This document shows, one piece after another, positions 1-6,464 of a stretch of 19,448 nt of DNA. This DNA is from Stomatobaculum longum (GTDB lineage Bacteria; Bacillota; Clostridia; Lachnospirales; Lachnospiraceae), in NCBI GenBank assembly GCA_905370385.1, contig CAJPKN010000020.1, forward strand, positions 1-19,448, written 5' to 3'. How positions within the stretch are numbered: the stretch's first letter is position 1; each line of letters opens with the position of its first letter. The position numbers and the translations under genes are program-made. The notes under the pieces are model-generated. The model had not been told where the DNA came from, ran no database searches, and saw nothing but the letters and a program-made list of their open reading frames with translations.

Positions 1-1664
1 ATCATGTATTGGCAGAGCAGCTTTTCAAAGTCGGAATTACTCTTCAGTTCTTCCAGCGAAGAATCGATCAAAGCCTGATAGACTTCTTCCGCTCCCGCGT
101 ATTTTTTGACTCCCTTCACTGCGGTGGTGTTGATCCAACCGTCTTTAATACCGTCCTGGAGGAATTCGCGCAGCGAAATGGAGTCTGCCTTCCAACGGGC
201 ATAGTAATCTTTGCTGCTGTCAATCTGATCTTTCTCAACAATACCGCTCTCCGAAGAAGCGAGATAGGTATAGAGGAAATAGAGAAATGCGCGCTGATCG
301 TTCGGAAGTTCCGCCATATTGAGCGGGGCGGAATCCATGAGTTGGGATCGCATCGCGGCCAAAGAACTCTCCCCGTAGCTGCGAAGACGCTCCGCGATAA
401 AACGCTCGGTCTCACTCGCAGACTCGCCCTTGATGTGATCCAGAGAGAGTACATTGTTTCCGATCAGCTGGTAGTAAGCATCCTTAATCGGAATGAGGCG
501 TGCCGTTGAGTCCGTGGTATCGTTGTTCGGATTGTCCTCATTCACCAGCTTTGCGGCGAGTATACCAGCGAGATGCTGCTCGAGCTGATGATAGATACCG
601 ACCTGTAAGTCACGGTCGATTGAGAGGTACACATCGTTACCCGCGACCGGTTCGGTCTCACTCTCCACTTCCATCACGTGGCCGACGTTATCGACATACA
701 TGGTACGGGAGCCTTTTTTGCCGTGCAGATCCTGCTCCATGTACTCTTCTATGCCGGTGCGTCCTATGGTATCGCTGAGACTGTAGTCCGGATTCTTTTC
801 GCGCAACTCTTTTAACTGCTCATCCGGCACTTTACCGACATATCCGATCAGCGATGAGAACGGAACCGCATCGTTATAGACACGCTCCGTGGTCTGCTCA
901 CAGTTGACACCGAGCAACTTTGCCTGATTCTCGAGAATGTCGACTCGGGTCTCATCCTTCACGTGTGTCACAACAACGGTGCTCTCGTAGCTTCGATACG
1001 CTGTGAGCCCCATGGTATAGCGGATATTCACGAGTTCCAGCTTCTCCAAATTGCTGAGACTCAGCGGATTACCTTCTTCATCCTTCAGCTCATTTAACTT
1101 ATAGCTTTGAAAACGCTTGTTCAGCAACTCTTCGGCAGTAATTTCCGAGGGGTATTTCCCGGAAGCACCGGTCAATTCCGTAACTCGCTTTAAACCGTAA
1201 AAGTCGCGGAGAAAACGCTTTCTGGCCTCCTCATTGGGGCTCGTAAAGTAAAACGCGCCGTTGTCGTTCAGACCGATTTCCAAACGTCCTGTCACGGTCT
1301 CCCCGTGCGCATTCAAAATCCGGATCAGACGATAATACATGAGATTGCGCTGCGCGAGCTTTCTGTATTCGCCGCTGTCCTTGATGGTCACATTATAGGA
1401 CAGACGGTTATACGCCAGCAGCTTTCCGTTTGTATCAAAGATATTGCCGCGTGTCGCGGGAATGGACACCGTCTTCTCGGTCTTTTGCAGATAGTTCTTC
1501 TGGTAAGACTCTCCGTTGATTATCTGCAGCTGATACAGGCGAAAGACCATGACTGCGAGCAGCCCCATATAGCCGAGGCCCAATATAAAGAGTCGCGACG
1601 TTTTTACCTCTCTGCGCAGTTCTGCAAAGCGTTCGCGCAGTAATTCCAGAAAATCTCTCAGCAC
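1..1664 (-). CDS. mrdA: Penicillin-binding protein 2 (MrdA), 5' part; gene continues past the left edge
   Basis: Membrane-anchored class B PBP, the transpeptidase that cross-links peptidoglycan during cell elongation with RodA and MreCD. Reading from GTG at 1664, the frame stays open for 554 codons to the window edge. Seen: a short cytoplasmic N-terminus, one membrane segment at about residues 25-43, the class B PBP motif RGNIFDTNG at 72-80 followed by LLAYN, then the dimerisation region with IGRTGIEEYMEQDLHG, and IDRDLQ at about 349-354. The remaining 200 residues do not show the catalytic SxxK, which must lie beyond the edge, so there is an unusually long insert before the transpeptidase domain. 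The GTG start is supported by GAGGAG six bases upstream, which overlaps the mreD stop. It is the last visible gene of the radC-mreCD block, ten bases after mreD. Family assignment is firm; the catalytic domain cannot be checked here. Confidence 0.93.
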   Translation of the reverse strand, partial: MLRDFLELLRERFAELRREVKTSRLFILGLGYMGLLAVMVFRLYQLQIINGESYQKNYLQKTEKTVSIPATRGNIFDTNGKLLAYNRLSYNVTIKDSGEYRKLAQRNLMYYRLIRILNAHGETVTGRLEIGLNDNGAFYFTSPNEEARKRFLRDFYGLKRVTELTGASGKYPSEITAEELLNKRFQSYKLNELKDEEGNPLSLSNLEKLELVNIRYTMGLTAYRSYESTVVVTHVKDETRVDILENQAKLLGVNCEQTTERVYNDAVPFSSLIGYVGKVPDEQLKELREKNPDYSLSDTIGRTGIEEYMEQDLHGKKGSRTMYVDNVGHVMEVESETEPVAGNDVYLSIDRDLQVGIYHQLEQHLAGILAAKLVNEDNPNNDTTDSTARLIPIKDAYYQLIGNNVLSLDHIKGESASETERFIAERLRSYGESSLAAMRSQLMDSAPLNMAELPNDQRAFLYFLYTYLASSESGIVEKDQIDSSKDYYARWKADSISLREFLQDGIKDGWINTTAVKGVKKYAGAEEVYQALIDSSLEELKSNSDFEKLLCQYM

Positions 1665-1674
1665 TGATTTCTCC

Positions 1675-2187
1675 TCAGACAGTCGCCCGCCTCTGATCCA
1701 GGAACTCTAGCTTACGGTTGTACCATAGGAAGAAGCGGTAGATGACCAGCGTAAACAACAGGGAAATGATAATCTCGGGAAATACGATATTTCGGAAGTA
1801 AAACGGAAAATCGAATTTGCCCCGGATGACAAAACGGAACACGTAGATGTAGAAGTTATAGAGAAACTCGTTGATGGTGCAGAGTAACAGCGGCAGCGTG
1901 ATGTAGCTCTCATAGTAGTATTTCGAGAGGGCTCCGTTTAAAAAGCCGATCCACACAAAAAAGAGCGTGAAAAAGCCGAAGGCGCCCGAGTGAAACAAAT
2001 CCATGAGCAATCCCGCCGCAAGGCCGTAGAGCATGCCGTCCCTCTGCCCGTAAATAAAGGCGTAGGCAAAGGTGAAAATAAGAATCAAATTAGGCGTCGC
2101 CGAGAGGAAGGGAATAAAAGGCAGGATGGAGCTCTGCAGCGCAAAGGCCGCAACCAGCACAAGTAAATTTAAGAGGGTACGCTTCAT
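1675..2187 (-). CDS. mreD: Rod shape-determining protein MreD
   Basis: Integral membrane protein of the elongation complex, working with MreC and PBP2/RodA at the cytoplasmic membrane. The product is 170 residues, the normal size for MreD. It is almost wholly hydrophobic, with five or six membrane segments, including LLNLLVLVAAFALQ at the N-terminus, NLILIFTFAYAFIYG, GMLYGLAAGLLMDLF and a last one near IIISLLFTLVIYRFFLWY. GLAAGLLMDLFHSGAFG matches the conserved G-x-x-x-G-x-x-x-D-x motif area of MreD. ATG at 2187 is chosen because GAGGAG lies seven bases upstream and a typical MreD start MKRTLLN follows. The frame stays open upstream to about 2517, but that part encodes Arg/Pro-rich residues antiphase to the mreC tail and is not MreD-like. 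It starts ten bases after the mreC stop. Confidence 0.93.
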   Translation of the reverse strand: MKRTLLNLLVLVAAFALQSSILPFIPFLSATPNLILIFTFAYAFIYGQRDGMLYGLAAGLLMDLFHSGAFGFFTLFFVWIGFLNGALSKYYYESYITLPLLLCTINEFLYNFYIYVFRFVIRGKFDFPFYFRNIVFPEIIISLLFTLVIYRFFLWYNRKLEFLDQRRATV

Positions 2188-2197
2188 GAGGGCCTCC

Positions 2198-3472
2198 TCA
2201 AGGGTTACTCGGCAAACTTTCGACTGTCTGCACGGGTTCGGTGGCCGCCGCACTCTCCTGGGGCTGTGCTGCCGTTGTCTCGGTACGCGTTCTCTCTGTC
2301 TCTTGCTGTCTTCTTTCCGTGGAAGCAGAGGTCTCTCGCCGTCTCGTCTCTCGTCGTGCTTCCGTCGTCTCACGGCGGGGTTCGGTCGCACGCGTGGTAC
2401 TTGCAGCGGTCGTAGAAGCGGCCGTCGTTCTCGCAGCCGTGGTACTCGCGACGGTGGTACTCGCAGCCGTTGTGGCTTCGGCCGTCGTCTCGCTTGCGGC
2501 AGTCTCAGCAGCGGCACCGCTCTCTTCCCCCGCCATCGTCTCCGAAGCTGCGCTGCTTTCTTCCGCGGCAGAGGTTTCGGCAGCGGTCAGACTTTCCGGA
2601 TCCGGCAGCGATGTCCGCGGCGTCTCAAAGCTGCCGTCCTCCCGCATCTCCGACTTAAGGTCCAATATAACCAGAACTTCCTGTATGGTCTCAAAATCAG
2701 CCACCGGGACCAAGGTTCCGCTCCGCGTGAGTCTGTCCGGGTCGGTCTTCAGATCCCCGGCATAGCCGATCAAAATACCCGGCAAAAACTTGGAACTCAC
2801 CGTGCTCGTCACAATGGCATCGCCGTCTTTGATATCCGCCGTGTCGGTGATATCGCTGATTTTTAACTTGCCGTTGGCATAGAGCTGCAGATTGCCGGAG
2901 ACAATACAGGTATCGTTCGACTGAATCGCCATGGCACTCACGCGGCTCACATCATCGATGATCGAACGAACCGTCGCATAGTTATCGCCGACATCGGTCA
3001 CGATGCCGATGAGGCCGCCGTCACCGACTACGTTCATATCCGGCTTGATGCCGTCGCGCGCCCCCTTGTCAATGCGGAACACGTGAAACCAGTTTCCGGT
3101 ATCCTTCGCGATGACCCTGGCTCCCGTCATACGATACTGTCCGTAGGTCTGATTCAACTCATAGAGTTTGCGAAGACGACTCAGTTCGTAGCTGTCGCTC
3201 TGCAGACGCGTGTTTTCCATGGTGAGTGTGGCAACTTGTTCGCGCAGAGATTCATTGTCCGCGAGGGCGGTCCGCATTTTCTCCTGATTCTTGAAATTGC
3301 TGTAAACCGCACTGCCCACCCGATTCACACCGGTCTGGACCGGCAACAGAAAATAACCCACCGCAGTCCGGATGGGGCGAAGCTGTTCGTTTTTAATTGT
3401 CGTCAGTCCTATCATTCCGACGCAGGATACGCTGAGAACAATGAGAACCAAACGGTTATTCGATATTTTCAC
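2198..3472 (-). CDS. mreC: Rod shape-determining protein MreC with a long low-complexity C-terminal tail
   Basis: Bitopic protein that scaffolds the elongation complex outside the membrane and activates PBP2. Seen: a membrane segment at residues 6-24 (LVLIVLSVSCVGMIGL), a coiled coil at about 60-105, and the MreC beta-barrel domain at about 110-270 (GARVIAKDTGNWFHVFRIDKG, then GGLIGIV). After about residue 279 there is a 145-residue tail rich in Ala, Thr, Ser, Glu and Arg. It includes five copies of an AASTT-like pentapeptide and then an Arg/Glu-rich stretch. Most MreC proteins end soon after the barrel (about 280-300 residues), so this one at 424 is long. GTG at 3472 is preferred: it overlaps the radC stop as GTGA, and AAGGAG lies 11 bases upstream. 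The GTG at 3484 is only one base from that site. mreB, the usual preceding gene, is absent. Confidence 0.92.
   Translation of the reverse strand: MKISNNRLVLIVLSVSCVGMIGLTTIKNEQLRPIRTAVGYFLLPVQTGVNRVGSAVYSNFKNQEKMRTALADNESLREQVATLTMENTRLQSDSYELSRLRKLYELNQTYGQYRMTGARVIAKDTGNWFHVFRIDKGARDGIKPDMNVVGDGGLIGIVTDVGDNYATVRSIIDDVSRVSAMAIQSNDTCIVSGNLQLYANGKLKISDITDTADIKDGDAIVTSTVSSKFLPGILIGYAGDLKTDPDRLTRSGTLVPVADFETIQEVLVILDLKSEMREDGSFETPRTSLPDPESLTAAETSAAEESSAASETMAGEESGAAAETAASETTAEATTAASTTVASTTAARTTAASTTAASTTRATEPRRETTEARRETRRRETSASTERRQQETERTRTETTAAQPQESAAATEPVQTVESLPSNP
2393..2467 (-). repeat. Five 15-bp tandem repeat units inside mreC
   Basis: Five imperfect 15-bp units in frame encode AASTT, VASTT, AARTT, AASTT and AASTT (mreC residues about 336-360). 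Third-position and some second-position changes between units show they are not freshly duplicated. Such in-frame minisatellites can change copy number by slippage without breaking the reading frame. Confidence 0.8.
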
Positions 3473-4161
3473 AATAGACCCCACTCCTTAAAACTGTAGT
3501 AGGCATTATCTCCGATGACAATGTGATCTTCCAGCGGAATGCCGATGAGCTTCGCGGCCGCCTGCACTTCTGCGGTCACGCGTTGATCGTCCGCGCTGGG
3601 ACGCGGATCTCCGCTCGGGTGATTGTGCACGAGTATCATACGCACGGCCCGTGCACGGAGCGCGGCAATCATGAGCTCCCGCACAGAGACGACGGAGGCA
3701 TCCACCGAGCCGCGGCTCAGGAGCTGATCGCTGATAAAGCGCAGTTTGGTGTCGAGAAAGGCCGCATGCAGCTCTTCCTGCTCGAGGTGGCGCAGGGCCT
3801 CCATATAATAGCGCGCGCAAAGCCCGGGATCCGAAAAGGCTGTCGTCAGATTCTTTGCGGCCTCGCGCCGCCATATGCGCTTCGATAGTTCTCCGATGGC
3901 AACAAGCTGCAAGGCTTTTGCCTCTCCGACACCGCGAAGGCGCATGTAGTCCTGCATGCTGTTGTGTAAGAGTCCGAGCAGGCCTTCCCGCCGCGGTTCC
4001 ATCTCGAGAACCAGCGCAGAGAGTGCCGTGACATCCTGCCCTCGGCAGCCGCTCCGCAAGAGAAGGGAGAGCAATTCGCGGTCGCTCAGGCTTGCAATGC
4101 CGAGGCGTCTTGCCTTTTCAGCAGGTCTTTCTTCCGGCCGTACATCTCTCAACTTTATCAT
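3469..4161 (-). CDS. radC: RadC/YsxA family JAB-domain protein
   Basis: Member of the RadC family. The old link to DNA repair is not supported by later work and the cellular role remains unclear. Seen in 230 residues: the N-terminal motif (RPEERPAEKARR, then LSDRELLSLLLRSG), a helix-hairpin-helix-like stretch LRGVGEAKALQL at about 75-86, and the C-terminal JAB/MPN metalloprotease-like domain with HNHPSGD at 179-185 and the downstream Asp near 192. Together these form the H-x-H...D metal-binding signature. ATG at 4161 has GGAGGA five bases upstream. A TTG further upstream (4176) overlaps that ribosome site and is rejected. It is the first gene of the mreCD-mrdA block, where radC is also found in Bacillus. 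Its TGA overlaps the GTG of mreC by four bases. Confidence 0.93.
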   Translation of the reverse strand: MIKLRDVRPEERPAEKARRLGIASLSDRELLSLLLRSGCRGQDVTALSALVLEMEPRREGLLGLLHNSMQDYMRLRGVGEAKALQLVAIGELSKRIWRREAAKNLTTAFSDPGLCARYYMEALRHLEQEELHAAFLDTKLRFISDQLLSRGSVDASVVSVRELMIAALRARAVRMILVHNHPSGDPRPSADDQRVTAEVQAAAKLIGIPLEDHIVIGDNAYYSFKEWGLL

Positions 4162-4208
4162 TCGTCTTCCTCCCAAGCTCTCCAGGCACAGTGAGGAAAT
4201 ACGTTTTT

Positions 4209-4219
4209 ATTATAGCACA
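4209..4219 (-). promoter_or_regulatory. Extended -10 promoter for radC-mreC-mreD-mrdA
   Basis: The minus strand reads TGTGCTATAAT, a perfect TATAAT preceded by a TRTGn extension as seen in Gram-positive extended -10 promoters. No good -35 hexamer is found at 16-18 bases. Predicted transcription start is near 4202, giving a leader of about 40 bases to the radC ATG. It lies three bases past the stop codon of the upstream PLP-enzyme gene. Confidence 0.7.
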
Positions 4220-4221
4220 GT

Positions 4222-5514
4222 TTAAACGAGCCCGGCGTCCGCAAGCTTCTGGAGGGACATGAGCACGCCGATTTTTGCGTGGGCATAGGTGAGTCCGCCC
4301 TGGAAAAAGGCGGTGTATGGCGGACGCATGGGACCGTCGGCCGAGAGCTCAATCGAAGCGCCGGAGACAAATGTGCCGGCCGCCATGATAACAGGCTCCT
4401 CATAGCCCGGCATATCCCAGGCCTCCGGTGTCACAAAGCTGTCCACCGGGGAGGCAGCTTGGATGCCGATGCAGAAAGCAGACAGCGCCTCCGGAGACTG
4501 TAAGTCGACAGACTGAATAATATCATGACGGAGCTCTTCCGCCCGCGGCTTCACCGCAAAGCCGAGATTCTGATAGAGCTGCGCCGCAAAAATTGCCCCC
4601 TTCTCCGCGGAGGCCGTGACGGTAGGCGCGAGGAAGAGTCCCTGGAAAAACTGGCGCGTGACACCGAGCGAAGCGCCGAGTTCTTTTCCGAGGCCCGGCG
4701 CCGTGAGGCGATAGGCTGCGTTCTCGATGTACTCACGTTTTCCGGCAATGTAACCGCCGATCGGTGCAAGACCGCCTCCCGGGTTCTTGATGAGGGAGCC
4801 AACCATCAGGTCTGCGCCGTATTCGCTCGGTTCATGGCGCTCCACGAATTCGCCGTAGCAATTGTCCACCATGCAGATGACATCCGGTTTCACGGATTTG
4901 ACAAAGCGAATCAGCTCCGCAATCTCATCGACCGAGAGTGTTTTCCGCGCGGAATAACCCTTGGAGCGCTGAATTTCGATTAGGCGCGTTTTCTCGTTGA
5001 TACCCGCTCGAATCGCTTCAAAGTCAAAGCTGCCGTCTTCTTTTAAATCCGCCTGGCGATAGCTGACCCCGTACTCCCTGAGGCTTCCGCACTGCGGCCG
5101 TATCCCGATCACCTGGTCCAGGGTGTCATAGGGCTTGCCGACCGGAGAAAAAATCTCATCGCCCGGGCGCAGGTTTCCGAAGAGCGCAACCGTAAGCGCA
5201 TGGGTGCCGCTCACAAGCTGCGCGCGAACCAGTGCATCCTCGGTGCCGAAAACAGAGGCGTAAACTGCCTCCAACGCATCACGGCCGAGGTCGTTATAGC
5301 CGTAACCGGTGCTCGGCGAAAGATGTGCTTCACCGATGCGATGCTTTCTCAGCGCATTGAGTACCTTCATTTGGTTGTACTCGGCAATCGCATCGATTTC
5401 CGCAAAGCGTGACTTGCACTGCGCCTCTGCCTCTTGTCCCAGCTTCATGATTCGCTCCGACAGTCCCGCCGCACGGTAAATATCATGGAGGCTCTCTTCA
5501 AAGTTCTCGCTCAT
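4222..5514 (-). CDS. PLP-dependent methionine gamma-lyase / 'aluminium resistance' family protein (YnbB-like)
   Basis: Cytoplasmic PLP enzyme, fold type I, 430 residues. The sequence matches the family annotated as aluminium resistance protein or methionine gamma-lyase family (B. subtilis YnbB). Seen: STGYGYNDLGRD at about 68-79, SGTHALTVALFGNLRPGD at about 102-119, the PLP-ring aspartate region VDNCYGEF with Asp near 217, and SLIKNPGGG with the likely Schiff-base lysine at 243. The true substrate is uncertain: cystathionine- or methionine-type C-S lyase chemistry is inferred from the fold, and aluminium resistance from old annotation. ATG at 5514 overlaps the miaA stop as ATGA, with a weak AAGGGAAG site upstream. 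It is the last gene of the miaB-mutSL-miaA block. An association with miaA is common in Firmicutes. Confidence 0.88.
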   Translation of the reverse strand: MSENFEESLHDIYRAAGLSERIMKLGQEAEAQCKSRFAEIDAIAEYNQMKVLNALRKHRIGEAHLSPSTGYGYNDLGRDALEAVYASVFGTEDALVRAQLVSGTHALTVALFGNLRPGDEIFSPVGKPYDTLDQVIGIRPQCGSLREYGVSYRQADLKEDGSFDFEAIRAGINEKTRLIEIQRSKGYSARKTLSVDEIAELIRFVKSVKPDVICMVDNCYGEFVERHEPSEYGADLMVGSLIKNPGGGLAPIGGYIAGKREYIENAAYRLTAPGLGKELGASLGVTRQFFQGLFLAPTVTASAEKGAIFAAQLYQNLGFAVKPRAEELRHDIIQSVDLQSPEALSAFCIGIQAASPVDSFVTPEAWDMPGYEEPVIMAAGTFVSGASIELSADGPMRPPYTAFFQGGLTYAHAKIGVLMSLQKLADAGLV

Positions 5515-6464
5515 TCGGTATCTTCCCTTCTGTCACGAACGCGGCGCAGCATGTCTTCGAGTATCGCTTCCTCGGAGGCATAGTCTTCCCGCATAAACCA
5601 CCGCGCATCTCTCTCCCGGCGAAACCAGGTGAGTTGGCGCTTTGCAAAATGTCTCGTATCCGTTTTAACCTGTTCCTTGCAGACCGATAGCTCTGCCTCT
5701 CCGTCGAGGTAAGGAAAGAGCTCGTGGTAACCGATGCCCTGCATAGAAGTCGCTGTCCGCGGTACGCCCCGCAGAGCAAGTGTACGCACTTCCTCGACGA
5801 GTCCCGCCTCAAACATTGCTTCCACCCTGGCATCGATTCTACGGTAGAGCGAGGCTCTGTCCATATTGAGCACAAAGTAGAAGAGGCGGTAGGGGGAGCG
5901 GCGCTCCCTCGCCGCCGCATTGTGAAGCGAGATTTTATCGCCGCTCGAAAGATAGTACTCAAGCGCACGGAGGACCCTCTTCTCATTGTTCGGATGAATT
6001 TGGGCCGCAGCTTCCGGGTCGACCCGGGTGAGTTCCGCGTAGAGCGCCGCCATCCCCTCGCGGGCTCTTCGCGCCGCTAGGGCCGCATGCACGGCCTCAT
6101 CCCGGCTTTCTTCGGAGAAGGGCACATCGTAGAGTACGGTCTGCAGATAAAATCCGGTTCCGCCGACCAAAATCGGGACTTTGCCGCGCGCCTGAATGTA
6201 CGCTATCGCATTCGTTGCGCGCTGCTGAAACTGCATCGCGTCAAAATTCTCTTCGGGCTCCAGAATGTCGATCAGATGGTGCGGAATTCCCTGCATCTCT
6301 TCTGTTCGAATTTTTGCCGTCCCGATGTCCATGCCGCGGTATACCTGCATGGAATCCGCGGAGATAATTTCACCGTTCAGTTCTTTGGCAAGTGCAAGGG
6401 AGAGCGCGGTTTTTCCGACCGCCGTGGGGCCGGTGAGCGCAATCAGCGTCTGTTTCTCACACAA
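5511..6464 (-). CDS. miaA: tRNA dimethylallyltransferase MiaA
   Basis: Transfers the dimethylallyl group of DMAPP to N6 of A37 in tRNAs reading codons that start with U, giving i6A37, the substrate of MiaB. Seen: P-loop GPTAVGKT at residues 12-19, catalytic DSMQVYRGMDIGTAK from about 37, VGGTGFYLQ near 100, the NNEKRVLRALEYY segment, and the C-terminal tRNA-binding KRQLTWFRRE. The length of 317 residues is normal. The start is taken as TTG at 6464, with GGAGG ten bases upstream; this leaves MCEKQTLIALTGPTAVGKT, the expected MiaA N-terminus. The frame stays open upstream inside mutL to about 6698, but that part is not MiaA-like. The gene overlaps the mutL end by eight bases and the next gene by four. 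TTG is the least certain start in the block. Confidence 0.95.
   Translation of the reverse strand: MCEKQTLIALTGPTAVGKTALSLALAKELNGEIISADSMQVYRGMDIGTAKIRTEEMQGIPHHLIDILEPEENFDAMQFQQRATNAIAYIQARGKVPILVGGTGFYLQTVLYDVPFSEESRDEAVHAALAARRAREGMAALYAELTRVDPEAAAQIHPNNEKRVLRALEYYLSSGDKISLHNAAARERRSPYRLFYFVLNMDRASLYRRIDARVEAMFEAGLVEEVRTLALRGVPRTATSMQGIGYHELFPYLDGEAELSVCKEQVKTDTRHFAKRQLTWFRRERDARWFMREDYASEEAILEDMLRRVRDRREDTE

Noticed and set aside
2393..2467. CRISPR-like short repeats
   Set aside because: The units are contiguous, 15 bp, in frame and without spacers; they are a coding minisatellite.
2188..2517. 110 codons open upstream of mreD in the same frame
   Set aside because: They overlap the mreC tail in another frame, encode Arg/Pro-rich residues caused by the repeat composition, and lie before a well-placed ribosome site and a typical MreD start.
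2072..2866. Long plus-strand open frames opposite the mreC tail (also 2241-2765)
   Set aside because: Ser/Arg/Gly- or Ala/Val/Ser-rich products mirror the low-complexity repeats on the other strand. There is no ribosome site or family resemblance.
4162..4176. TTG start five codons upstream for radC
   Set aside because: It would contain the ribosome site GGAGGA that serves the ATG at 4161.
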